Assembly (NCBI RefSeq): GCF_004348665.1
Contig: NZ_SMKM01000001.1
Coordinates: 1-64,000 of the forward strand
Length of the DNA: 64,000 nucleotides
From: Actinomadura sp. GC306
Lineage (GTDB): Bacteria > Actinomycetota > Actinomycetes > Streptosporangiales > Streptosporangiaceae
Reading direction: 5' to 3'
Positions 52,950-60,837 of the stretch are shown here, piece by piece. Both the position numbers and the translations under genes were made by a program. The notes beneath the pieces were generated by a model. That model saw only the letters and a program-made list of their open reading frames with translations, was not told where the DNA came from and did no database searches. The stretch's first letter is position 1, and each line of letters begins with the position of its first letter.

Positions 52950-53723
52950 TCACCGGAGCTTCCACGTCCGGGTCGGGACGGCGGACCGGTCGACCTGCGC
53001 GATTCCGAGCGGGTTGCCGATGTGCGTGTACAGCATCCCCGTCCGCAGCGCCTCCGTCCTGCCGGAGTCCAGCGACTCCCACACGGCCCGGACGGTGCCC
53101 TGCACGGCGGCGGGCGGCTTGGCGGCGATGATCCGCGCGAGCTCCGCGCCCCGGGCCCACAGCTCCTCGCGCGGCAGCACCTCGCTGACCAGCCCGATCT
53201 CGTGCGCCCGCCGCGCGGACATCCGCTCGTCCAGGCCGAGCAGCGCGATCCGCATCACCTCGCCGACCGGGATCTTGCGGGCCAGCCCGATCGGCTCCAG
53301 CGCCGCGGTGAGCCCGTAGCTGACGTGCGGGTCGAAGAACGTCGCGTCGTCGGAGGCGATGACGATGTCGGACTCGTTGATCCAGTAGAACGCCCCGCCC
53401 GCCGCGATGCCGTGCACGCAGCACACGACGGGCTTCCAGACCCGGTTGAGCTTGGGCGACAGCCGGGCGCCCGGGTCCTCCTCCGTCCAGACGTTGTCGG
53501 GCCGCTCGAACCCCTGCTTGACGTCCGCGCCGGAGCTGAAGGCCCGGTCGCCCGCGGCGCGCAGCAGGACGGCGTGCACGTCGTCGTCCTCCCGCACCCG
53601 CGTCCAGATCCCGGCGAACTCGTTGAGCATCGCCTCGTTGAAGCTGTTCATGGCCTCGGGCCGGTTCAGCGTGATCGTGGCGACGTGGTCGGCGACCTCG
53701 TAGGTCACCGTGGTGTAGGTCAT
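52950..53723 (-). CDS. Enoyl-CoA hydratase/isomerase (crotonase fold), fourth of four
   Basis: A 257-residue crotonase. DRAFSSGADVKQGF and HGIAAGGAFYWINESDIVIASDD form the active-site frame. VSYGLTAALEPIGLARKI shows Ala-Leu-Glu-Pro, with a Glu at the expected spot for hydratase chemistry. GGGAGGA precedes the ATG. It is upstream of the HSD10-like SDR on the same strand (79-base gap), giving hydration then oxidation. It is the last catabolic gene before the polyketide-type region. Confidence 0.88.
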   Translation of the reverse strand: MTYTTVTYEVADHVATITLNRPEAMNSFNEAMLNEFAGIWTRVREDDDVHAVLLRAAGDRAFSSGADVKQGFERPDNVWTEEDPGARLSPKLNRVWKPVVCCVHGIAAGGAFYWINESDIVIASDDATFFDPHVSYGLTAALEPIGLARKIPVGEVMRIALLGLDERMSARRAHEIGLVSEVLPREELWARGAELARIIAAKPPAAVQGTVRAVWESLDSGRTEALRTGMLYTHIGNPLGIAQVDRSAVPTRTWKLR

Positions 53724-53795
53724 CGGTCCTCCCGGCGAAGATCCACAGTAGGCCGATTCAAGCGTGCCGGGCGGTGCGGGCGGAAGGGCGGGGGC

Positions 53796-55106
53796 TCAGT
53801 CGACGGCCAGGGTCTTCTCGCGCCGCGCCTCCTCCTCGCTCACCGCCGTCCCGCGGCGCACCGCGTACCGCAGCATCGGCGGCGCCATGAGCGACGTCCC
53901 GACCGCGACCAGGACGATGACCGTGTACATCTCCATGCCCAGCACGCCGAGCCGCAGCCCCACCATCGCGATGATCATCTGGATGACGCCGCGGGCGTTC
54001 AGCCCGGCGCCGAGGGCGAGCGCGTCCCAGTGGTCGCATCGGGCGGCGCGCGCCCCGGCGTACCCGCCCGCCAGCTTGCCCACGACGGCGACCGCCAGCA
54101 GCAGGCCCGCCGCGCCCAGCACCACCGGGTCGGCCAGCGCGGTGAGGTCCATCCGCAGCCCGGCCGTCGCGAAGAAGAGCGGGGCCAGCACCGACAGCGT
54201 GAACGTCCGCAGCGGTGCGAGCCGCTCGCGGTCCACCCACTTCGAGGAGCCGATGAGGATGCCGGCGTAGAACGCGCCGAGCACCCCCTCCATGCCCGCC
54301 GCCTGGGTCCCCGCCGCGGCCAGCAGCACGATCAGGACCGCCACCGCGACGCCGGCGCCCGGTTCGGCCGACCGGGCGGCCAGCCGCAGCAGCGCCCCCA
54401 CGACGGGACGGCCGACGAACCGGGCGAACAGCAGGATCCCGGCGAGGCAGCCGACCGCCAGCGTCACCTCGCCGGCCCTGATCCCGGTGGTGGCCATCGC
54501 CGACACCACCGACAGCAGCAGCCATCCGACGACGTCGTCCACCGCCGCCGCCGCGATGATCATCTGGCCGATGTCCCGGTGCAGCAGCCGCATGTCGAGC
54601 AGCGTCTTGGCGATGACCGGGACCGCGCTGACGCACATCGCCACGCCGACGAACCAGGCGAAGACCGCGCGGTCGGCGCCCTCCGCGAGCAGCGAGGCGG
54701 GCAGCAGGAAGCCGGCGGCCACCCCGAGCGCCAGCGGGACGAGCGCCCCGCCGGCGCTCACCTGGGCCGCCGCGGCGCCCTTGCGCCGCACCAGCCCCAT
54801 GTCGACGCTCATGCCGGTGACGCCCACCAGCAGGAGCACGCCGAACTGGCCCACCGAGTCGAGGAGGTGCATCCCGCCGGGCGTGTCGGGCAGCAGCCAC
54901 CGGTACAGGCCGGGGGCCGCGTGGGCGAGCACGGACGGCCCGAGCAGGATCCCGGCCGACAGCTCCCCGACGATGGCCGGCATGCCCAGCCGCCGCGCCA
55001 GCCGCCCCAGCCCGACCGCGCAGCCCAGCAGCAGGCCGAGCTGCAGCAGCAGGGCCAGGGTCTGGTCCGCGCTCATCGGGGCGATCGGAGGTGCCGCTAG
55101 GAGCAT
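53796..55106 (-). CDS. Cation/proton antiporter (CPA2, KefB/Na+:H+ type)
   Basis: A 436-residue membrane protein with about 12-13 hydrophobic segments and the Asp-Asp pair VDDVVGW in the middle, typical of CPA2 exchangers. The start at 55106 has GGAGG 5 bases upstream; MSADQ ten codons later is an alternative without a ribosome binding site. No C-terminal TrkA/RCK domain is present. It follows the halogenase by 40 bases on the same strand, so it is probably in the polyketide region rather than the catabolic one. Antiporter-like genes in polyketide clusters can serve ion balance or product export; that role is inferred. Confidence 0.88.
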   Translation of the reverse strand: MLLAAPPIAPMSADQTLALLLQLGLLLGCAVGLGRLARRLGMPAIVGELSAGILLGPSVLAHAAPGLYRWLLPDTPGGMHLLDSVGQFGVLLLVGVTGMSVDMGLVRRKGAAAAQVSAGGALVPLALGVAAGFLLPASLLAEGADRAVFAWFVGVAMCVSAVPVIAKTLLDMRLLHRDIGQMIIAAAAVDDVVGWLLLSVVSAMATTGIRAGEVTLAVGCLAGILLFARFVGRPVVGALLRLAARSAEPGAGVAVAVLIVLLAAAGTQAAGMEGVLGAFYAGILIGSSKWVDRERLAPLRTFTLSVLAPLFFATAGLRMDLTALADPVVLGAAGLLLAVAVVGKLAGGYAGARAARCDHWDALALGAGLNARGVIQMIIAMVGLRLGVLGMEMYTVIVLVAVGTSLMAPPMLRYAVRRGTAVSEEEARREKTLAVD

Positions 55107-55146
55107 CCGAGCCTCCGCGCACCCGCTCCGCTCCCCACCCGGGCGC

Positions 55147-56514
55147 TCAGGCGGCGGGGTGGACCGGGCACTCGTAGCTCGGCTCGAAGTCGTCGAACAG
55201 CCGCCACGCCTTCTCCTCGCGCAGCCGCTGGAAGAACCGGTTGTCGCCGGACCAGAAGTCTCCGTTCAGCGCGCGCACGAGCCAGAAGTGCTCGATGGAC
55301 TCGCTGGTGTCGAACGGCCCGCCGGACGTGGCCTGGAGCCGCTCCTGGATGCCCCACCACCCGGCCCCGGCGAGCCGCTGGCCGCCGTGCCGCGGGGTCA
55401 CCCGCAGTTCCCGGCCCTCCGACACGTACCGGTTGTCGTACACGGCGCGGATGAGCCGGTAGTACGTCTCGTAGCCGGTCTTGAAGAAGTTCTGGTAGCG
55501 CAGCGCCACCTCGCCTTCGCCGGCTTCTCCGGCCAGCACCCGGGCGCTCTCCTCGGCCGCCCGCCGGCCGGTCGTGAGGGCGAGCAGCACGCCGCCGGAG
55601 AACACCGGGTCGGTGAAGCAGCCGGCGTCGCCGACGATGAAGAAGCCCGGCCCGGCGAGGGTGTCGCAGTGGTACTCGAAGTTGTTCTCGCCGGTGAGGT
55701 CGCGGGCGACCGTCGTGCCCTCGATGCGCTGGGAGATCCGCGGGATCCGCTTGAGGTTGCGCGCGAACACGTCCTCGGGCACGGACGTGCGCAGGATCTC
55801 CGCCGGGACCAGGCAGCCGACGCTGATGACGCCGGGGCGGATCGGGATGGCCCAGAACCAGCCGTCCTCGTACAGCCCGAGCTGGATGTCGCCCTCGGTG
55901 GCCGGGTTGTTGCGCTCGTCCAGGCCCTCGTAGTGCCGGAAGATCGCCGCCATCTTCAGCTCGTCGTCGGTCTTGCGCAGGCCCATCCCGCGGGCGATCA
56001 CGCCCGTCCGGCCGCTCGCGTCGACGACGAAGCGCGCCGTGACGTCGTGCTCCTCGCCGTCCCGGGTGTACCGGACGCCGGAGATGCGCTCGCCGGCGAA
56101 GAGCAGCTTGCGGACCTTGGCCTTCTGGAGCATGGTCACGCCCGGCGTCTCCGCCGCCGCGTCCAGCAGGATCTTGTCGAAGTGGGCCCGCTCCACGTGG
56201 AAGGTCCAGCCGCGCCGGCCCTCGCCGACCTTGCCGAGGTCGAGCCGCCGGAACGTGCCCTCGGTCCCGGTCAGCTCGATGCCCCGCTTGACCACGAAGC
56301 CGCCGCCGGCCACCCGGTCCAGCAGGCCCATCTGCTCCAGCACGTCCGTGGTGTAGGTCAGCAGCGACTCGCCGATGTGGAAGCGCGGCATCTCCTCCCG
56401 CTCCAGCAGGAGCACCGAGTGGCCTTTGCGGGCGAGCGTCATCGCGTACGAGGACCCGCTGGGCCCCCCGCCGATCACAATCGCGTCGTAATCGCTGCTG
56501 CGAGCCTCGGACAC
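55147..56514 (-). CDS. FAD-dependent halogenase-family oxidoreductase
   Basis: A 455-residue flavoprotein. The GTG at 56514 has AAAAGGAG upstream; the longer frame lacks family similarity. FAD motif Gly15-x-Gly17-x2-Gly20, FHIGESLL at 45-52, the halogenase WxWxIP motif as Trp219-Phe-Trp221-Ala-Ile-Pro224, and GDAGCFTDPVFSGG near residue 290. Lys76 in VVKRG lies where the chlorinating Lys of phenolic halogenases is found. This set fits an FADH2-dependent halogenase of a phenolic or carrier-bound substrate, as in chlorinated type II polyketides. Some relatives with WxWxIP hydroxylate instead. No flavin reductase is in the window. Confidence 0.82.
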   Translation of the reverse strand: MSEARSSDYDAIVIGGGPSGSSYAMTLARKGHSVLLLEREEMPRFHIGESLLTYTTDVLEQMGLLDRVAGGGFVVKRGIELTGTEGTFRRLDLGKVGEGRRGWTFHVERAHFDKILLDAAAETPGVTMLQKAKVRKLLFAGERISGVRYTRDGEEHDVTARFVVDASGRTGVIARGMGLRKTDDELKMAAIFRHYEGLDERNNPATEGDIQLGLYEDGWFWAIPIRPGVISVGCLVPAEILRTSVPEDVFARNLKRIPRISQRIEGTTVARDLTGENNFEYHCDTLAGPGFFIVGDAGCFTDPVFSGGVLLALTTGRRAAEESARVLAGEAGEGEVALRYQNFFKTGYETYYRLIRAVYDNRYVSEGRELRVTPRHGGQRLAGAGWWGIQERLQATSGGPFDTSESIEHFWLVRALNGDFWSGDNRFFQRLREEKAWRLFDDFEPSYECPVHPAA

Positions 56515-56739
56515 GGCATTCTCCTTTTCAGAGCGCGTCAGGAATGGCCACGGCACGCCGCGCCATTTCCGGGGCCATGTCCGTGGCAAAACCAGCATCC
56601 GGACGGCCTTGCGGAAAGTCAACGCGGCCAATTGGCGTTCGACTGCGCCGCTTTCTCAGTTGAACGCATTCGGCGTGTTCTACCGTGGCCTTTTCCGCCC
56701 GCACAGGCCGGCTCATCACCATGCCCGAGGAGTTCGATC

Positions 56740-57033
56740 GTGCTCACGTTGACCGACACCGCAGTCGAGGCCATCCGCATCCTGACCGACAAGCCGGACG
56801 TCCCGCGGGATTCCGGGCTTCGCATCGTCCACCACGACTCCGCCGGCGGCCTCGAACTGTCGATCGCGCCCGGCCCGGACGCCGGGGACGAGGTCATCGA
56901 GACCGGCGGGGTGCGGGTGTTCCTGCAGGACACCGCCGCCGCCATGCTCGGCGGCCGTGCGCTGAACGCGGAGATAGCCGAGGACGACGTGGTCTTCCGG
57001 ATCACGAACCCGCAGGGAAGCGGGCGGCGGTAG
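56740..57033 (+). CDS. HesB/IscA-like domain protein without cysteines
   Basis: A 97-residue protein of the iron-sulfur carrier (A-type) fold: LTLTDTAVEAIRILTD start, GLRIVHHDSAGGLELSIAPGP middle and EDDVVFRI end. The three conserved Cys of true carriers are absent; there is no Cys at all, so it cannot hold a cluster. Similar Cys-free HesB-like proteins exist in actinobacteria with unknown role. GAGGAG is 7 bases before the GTG. It diverges from the halogenase across a 225-base gap with a GCCAATTGGC palindrome and a possible promoter. Confidence 0.8.
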   Translation: MLTLTDTAVEAIRILTDKPDVPRDSGLRIVHHDSAGGLELSIAPGPDAGDEVIETGGVRVFLQDTAAAMLGGRALNAEIAEDDVVFRITNPQGSGRR

Positions 57034-57197
57034 GGCGCGCTTTCGGCCCGCCGGGGTGGGCGCGCCCATGTTTCGATCGGCCAGATCGGTCAACTTCACC
57101 AAGTGGCCGCGTTCGGTATGAGGCAGGGCCGCGAGCCACGGCAGCACGCCTTCGCGCGACGCCTCGGCCGTTGACGAGCACGAACGACGGAGTAGCC

Positions 57198-57641
57198 ATG
57201 CCGACGAGCAAGAAGAAGACCGACGAGGGCTCCGGCTCCGGGCCGAAGCTGCTCTCCGGCGGGAACCCGCAGATCCCCAAGGGGGAGGGTGACAAGCCGG
57301 TGCAGGACTACATCAAGGCCATGCCCGGCTGGAAGAGCCAGGTGGGCGAGCGGATCGACCGCCTGGTCTCGCGCACCGTCCCCGACGTGCACAAGGCCGT
57401 GAAGTGGAACCAGCCGTTCTACGGCAACGAAGGCGACGGGTGGTTCCTCTCGTTCCGGTGCTACACGCAGTACGTCCAGCTCCAGTTCCTCAACGGCACC
57501 TCGCTCGACCCCGTGCCGCCCAAGGAGTCCAAGCACCCGGGCATGCGGTACCTCGACGTCCACGAGGACGACGAGCTGGACGAGAAGCGGCTCGTCTCCT
57601 GGATCGAGCAGGCGAGCAAGCAGCCCGGCGCGACGCTCTAG
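57198..57641 (+). CDS. DUF1801-family protein
   Basis: A 147-residue protein. After a polar Lys/Gly-rich N-terminus (1-25), residues 35-140 show the DUF1801 pattern: KPVQDYIKAMPGWKS, VPDVHKAVKWNQPFYG, WFLSFRCYTQYVQLQFLNG and MRYLDVHEDDELDEKRLVSWI. The fold is a small alpha-beta barrel, and function is unknown in the family, where members occur in varied stress contexts. No membrane segment or catalytic motif is obvious. Nothing ties it firmly to the polyketide region. Confidence 0.82.
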   Translation: MPTSKKKTDEGSGSGPKLLSGGNPQIPKGEGDKPVQDYIKAMPGWKSQVGERIDRLVSRTVPDVHKAVKWNQPFYGNEGDGWFLSFRCYTQYVQLQFLNGTSLDPVPPKESKHPGMRYLDVHEDDELDEKRLVSWIEQASKQPGATL

Positions 57642-57658
57642 CCACGGGCTTCGACCCC

Positions 57659-57711
57659 GGCCCGCGAATCAGGCCCGCGAATCAGGACCGCGAACACAGG
57701 ACTGCGAACAC
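57659..57711. repeat. Four-copy 13-14 base tandem repeat after the DUF1801 gene
   Basis: GGCCCGCGAATCA occurs twice perfectly (57659, 57672), then GGACCGCGAACACA (57685) and GGACTGCGAACAC (57699) follow as degenerate copies. It lies in non-coding sequence directly before a strong hairpin. Confidence 0.8.
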
Positions 57712-57712
57712 G

Positions 57713-57757
57713 GGGCCGCGACCGGCGACGCTCCCCAAGCGCCGCCGGTCGCGGCCC
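57713..57757. terminator. Bidirectional terminator-like hairpin
   Basis: A perfect 15-base inverted repeat (GGGCCGCGACCGGCG at 57713-57727 and its complement at 57743-57757) with a 15-base loop separates the convergent DUF1801 and hemerythrin genes. Confidence 0.7.
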
Positions 57758-57766
57758 TGATGCGCG

Positions 57767-58426
57767 TCAGGCGCCGCGCACGCTGCGGACTCTGCGGGCG
57801 TACCGGACACGGCCGACCGTGTGCCAGATCAGGCGTGCCGGAAGCGGGAGCCCTCCGAGGACGTGCGCCCGCTCCCGCGGGTCGGCGTCCTCCAGGACCG
57901 CGCCCAGGAAGAACAGCTGCTTGTCCCTGGGCGCATGCGTCGTGAAGTGCTCGGACAGCTTGGCCCACTCGTGCACGCTCACATGCCGCTCCACCAGGGG
58001 CAGGATGTTCCGCTCCTCGTCGTCCAGGTGCTCGGTGAGCAGTCCCACGTGCTCCATCAGCAGTTCGCTCAGCGCGTCGCGCGGCCCCTCGTCCGCATGC
58101 CCGGCCCAGGCCGGCGCGACCTCCGCCATGCGCTCCATGCCCGCGGCCATCCGCTCGTGCTGCCGCTCCATCCGGCGGACGACGTCCGCCTCAAGCTCCG
58201 CGCGGGCCAGCAGCAGCGGCCACAGCAGCTCGTCCTCGGCCGAATGGTGCAGGTGCAGGGCGAGCAGGTAGTCGCTCAGGTGGGCGGCGAGCACCCGGGC
58301 CCGGCCGGTGTCCCCCGGCCGGACCCCGGGCACCTGGGCGGCCAGCACCCGCGACTCGCGGCGGGAGACGCGGTGGGTGACCACCATCTCGTGGGTGTCG
58401 GGACGCTGGCGGGATGCGGTGGCCAT
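57767..58426 (-). CDS. Hemerythrin-like (HHE) domain protein
   Basis: A 219-residue protein with a four-helix-bundle HHE domain. Candidate diiron ligands: His19 region (THEMVVTHRVSRRE), HLHHSAEDELLW (His/Glu), RQHERM (His), EHVGLLTEHLDDEERNILP (His, Glu, Asp). GAGGAG lies 6 bases before the ATG. The C-terminal LPLPARLIWHTVGRVRYARRVR is basic and amphipathic. It probably senses or binds oxygen or reactive nitrogen/oxygen. It diverges from the acetyl-CoA carboxylase operon, and may be unrelated to the polyketide genes. Confidence 0.87.
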   Translation of the reverse strand: MATASRQRPDTHEMVVTHRVSRRESRVLAAQVPGVRPGDTGRARVLAAHLSDYLLALHLHHSAEDELLWPLLLARAELEADVVRRMERQHERMAAGMERMAEVAPAWAGHADEGPRDALSELLMEHVGLLTEHLDDEERNILPLVERHVSVHEWAKLSEHFTTHAPRDKQLFFLGAVLEDADPRERAHVLGGLPLPARLIWHTVGRVRYARRVRSVRGA

Positions 58427-58496
58427 CGACGGCTCCTCGTGGCTGGACAGTCTGCTACGCGCCGATCGTCGGCCGCCGTCCTCGGAACCGGCTGGT

Positions 58497-58520
58497 GAGC
58501 CGCTCGGAGAGCCGTTCGGA
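58497..58520. repeat. 12-base tandem repeat upstream of the carboxylase operon
   Basis: GAGCCGCTCGGA then GAGCCGTTCGGA (11 of 12 identical). It also reads as two heptamers, TCGGAGA and TCGGAGG, 12 bases apart. SARP regulators bind direct heptamers of TCGAG type with 11-12 base spacing, so this is a possible site for the SARP at 63737. The gap 58427-58629 has no other feature I can support. Confidence 0.35.
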
Positions 58521-58629
58521 GGGCGGGGAGACCGCGGGCGCCGCGTCCGGTGCTCTCTAGCGGCCCTCCATCGGCCCTTGATGGCGGGCGTCCAGAGTCG
58601 TCCACGCAACGACGACTGGGGAGGCGCGG

Positions 58630-60330
58630 TTGACTGACGTGCTGACGGCTCGATCGGTGGATCTGCCCGAGTGGGTGATCTGCGCGGGATGCAACGCGCC
58701 GGCCTACGGCAACCGGTTCAGGCGCGATCTGCTCGTGTGCCCCGAGTGCGGCCACCACGAGCGGATGACCTCGGACGAGCGGATCGCGACCCTGCTGGAC
58801 GAGGGGTCCGCCGAGGACCTCGGGTTCCCCGTCGCCACCGGGGACCCGCTGGGGTTCGTCGACTCGAAGCCCTACCCGGCCCGGCTGAGCGAGGCGCAGG
58901 CCGCCACCGGCATGCCGGAGGCGGTGGCCTGCGTCCGCGGCACGATCGGCGGGAACCCGGTCGTCGCCGCCGTCATGGACTTCCGCTTCCTCGGCGGGAG
59001 CCTCGGCGCGGCGGTCGGGGAGCTGATCACCCGGACGGCCGAGCTCGCCCGCGCGGAGCGGACGCCGCTCCTCGTCGTGACGGCGTCGGGCGGGGCCCGC
59101 ATGCAGGAGGGCGCACTGGCCCTGATGCAGATGGCCAAGACGAGCCAGGCGTTCCGCGAACTCGACGAGGCGGGCGTGCTCACCGTCTCGCTGGTCACCG
59201 ACCCGACCTACGGCGGGGTCGCGGCCTCGTTCGCGACCCAGGCGGACGTGATCATCGCCGAGCCGGGCGCGCGGATGGGCTTCGCCGGGCCGCGCGTGAT
59301 CGAGCAGACGATCCGGCAGTCCCTTCCGGACGGCTTCCAGACGGCGGAGTTCCTGGCCGAACGGGGACTGGTGGACGCCGTCGTGCCGCGGCACGGGTTC
59401 CGGTCCACGCTGTCCCGGCTGCTGTCCGCGGGGGCCCGTCGTGCGGCGCCGCCGCACGACGGCGGCGGGCGGGACGCGGAGCCGCCGGGCACGCCGCTGG
59501 TCACCGACCCGCGCGACCTGCCCGCCGGGGAGACCTGGGAGGCGGTGCGCCTGGCGAGGGCGCTGGACCGGCCGACGGCCCTGGACTACATCCAGCGGAT
59601 CACCGACGACTTCGTCGAGCTGCACGGCGACCGCCTCGGCGGCGACTGCCGGGCGATCACCGGGGGCCTGGCCCGGCTGGACGGCGCCCCCCTCGTGATC
59701 ATCGGCCATCGGAAGGGGCACACCGCGAAGGAGCTGGCGAACGCCGACTTCGGCATGCCGGCGCCGGCCGGGTACCGGAAGGCGGCCCGGCTCATGCGTC
59801 TTGCCGCGAAGCTGGGCGTGCCGGTCGTCACCCTGGTCGACACGCCGGGCGCCTACCCGGGGATCGAGGCGGAGGCCGAGGGCCAGGCCGGGGCGATCGC
59901 CGACAGCCTGCGGCTCATGACCGGGCTCCCGGTCCCGGTCGTTTCGGTGGTCACCGGGGAGGGCGGCAGCGGCGGCGCCCTGGCGCTCGCGGTGGCCAAC
60001 AAGGTCCTCGCGTTCTCGAACGCCGTCTACTCGGTGATCAGCCCGGAGGGGTGCGCGGCCATCCTGTGGCGCGACCCGGACGCAGCTCCGCGGGCGGCCC
60101 GCGAACTCCGCGTCGACGCCCGGTCGCTGCTGGAGCTCGGGATCGTCGACGCGGTCGTCCCGGAACCCGGGGGCGGCGCCCAGCGCGACCCCGGCGCGGC
60201 GGCGACGGCCCTCAAGGCGGCGATCCGCGCGAGCCTGGACGAGCTGTCGCCGCTCGACGCGGCGCGGCTCGTGGAGGAGCGCCGCGTGCGGTTCCGCCGC
60301 TTCCAGGCCCTCGGTGAGGAGACATCGTGA
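58630..60330 (+). CDS. accAD: Fused acetyl-CoA carboxylase carboxyltransferase (AccD-AccA)
   Basis: A 566-residue fusion of both carboxyltransferase halves, which transfers carboxyl from carboxybiotin to acetyl-CoA to make malonyl-CoA. N-terminal zinc ribbon Cys18/Cys21/Cys37/Cys40, then the AccD crotonase-like fold ([30 protein letters not shown]), a linker near 275-295, then AccA ([47 protein letters not shown]). TTG start with GGGGAGG upstream. In actinobacteria the housekeeping enzyme is of the different AccA3/AccD5 type, so this plant/E. coli-like version is a pathway-dedicated one seen in aromatic polyketide clusters. GTGA overlap with accB. Confidence 0.93.
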   Translation: MTDVLTARSVDLPEWVICAGCNAPAYGNRFRRDLLVCPECGHHERMTSDERIATLLDEGSAEDLGFPVATGDPLGFVDSKPYPARLSEAQAATGMPEAVACVRGTIGGNPVVAAVMDFRFLGGSLGAAVGELITRTAELARAERTPLLVVTASGGARMQEGALALMQMAKTSQAFRELDEAGVLTVSLVTDPTYGGVAASFATQADVIIAEPGARMGFAGPRVIEQTIRQSLPDGFQTAEFLAERGLVDAVVPRHGFRSTLSRLLSAGARRAAPPHDGGGRDAEPPGTPLVTDPRDLPAGETWEAVRLARALDRPTALDYIQRITDDFVELHGDRLGGDCRAITGGLARLDGAPLVIIGHRKGHTAKELANADFGMPAPAGYRKAARLMRLAAKLGVPVVTLVDTPGAYPGIEAEAEGQAGAIADSLRLMTGLPVPVVSVVTGEGGSGGALALAVANKVLAFSNAVYSVISPEGCAAILWRDPDAAPRAARELRVDARSLLELGIVDAVVPEPGGGAQRDPGAAATALKAAIRASLDELSPLDAARLVEERRVRFRRFQALGEETS

Positions 60331-60833
60331 CCAGCGAGAAGACCGGGCGCGACGACGTCCTCGGCGACGTCTGCGGCCACGCGGCACGGCTCATCTCGGC
60401 GGCCGACCCGCGGCTGCACAGGCTCTCGATACGGACGGGGGACATCGCCGTCGAGCTGGAATGGTCGCCGGCCGCGTCCCCCGCCGCCGGCCCGCAGGGC
60501 GCGCTCGCCGCCCCCGCGCGGTATGCGCTCGCGGAACCGGAGTCCTGCGCGGCGGCCGGGCGGGACTCGCTCCACCACGTCTGCGCGGAGATGGTCGGGA
60601 CGTTCTACAGCGCACCGGAACCGGGCGCCGAGCCGTTCGTCGCGGTGGGCGACGAGGTCCGGGCGGGCCAGCAGATCGCGATCCTGGAGGTGATGAAGCT
60701 GATGACCCCCGTCGCGGCCGACCGCGCGGGCCGGGTGGTCGAGGTCCTGGTCCCCGACGGCACGCCCGTCGAGTTCGGGACGGGCCTGATCGCCGTCGAC
60801 ACGTCCGCGCAGGCCCTCACCACCCCCGGCTGA
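60327..60833 (+). CDS. accB: Biotin carboxyl carrier protein (AccB)
   Basis: A 168-residue carrier that shuttles carboxyl between AccC and AccA/D. The C-terminal biotinyl domain has Lys124 in EVMKLM as the biotin site, preceded by [22 protein letters not shown], the AccB thumb-type signature. The N-terminal 80 residues are less conserved, as is usual. GTG overlaps the upstream stop by 4 bases and accC starts 4 bases after its stop. Confidence 0.93.
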   Translation: MTSEKTGRDDVLGDVCGHAARLISAADPRLHRLSIRTGDIAVELEWSPAASPAAGPQGALAAPARYALAEPESCAAAGRDSLHHVCAEMVGTFYSAPEPGAEPFVAVGDEVRAGQQIAILEVMKLMTPVAADRAGRVVEVLVPDGTPVEFGTGLIAVDTSAQALTTPG

Positions 60834-60837
60834 CGCC

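Noticed and set aside
55147-56514. Geranylgeranyl-reductase-like flavoprotein
   Set aside because: The same superfamily, but WFWAIP and FHIGESLL match halogenases better, and the genomic context is a polyketide cluster rather than lipid synthesis.
58276-60387. Minus-strand 703-codon frame opposite the carboxyltransferase
   Set aside because: The plus strand has a complete zinc ribbon and both carboxyltransferase folds; the antisense frame shows low-complexity sequence only.
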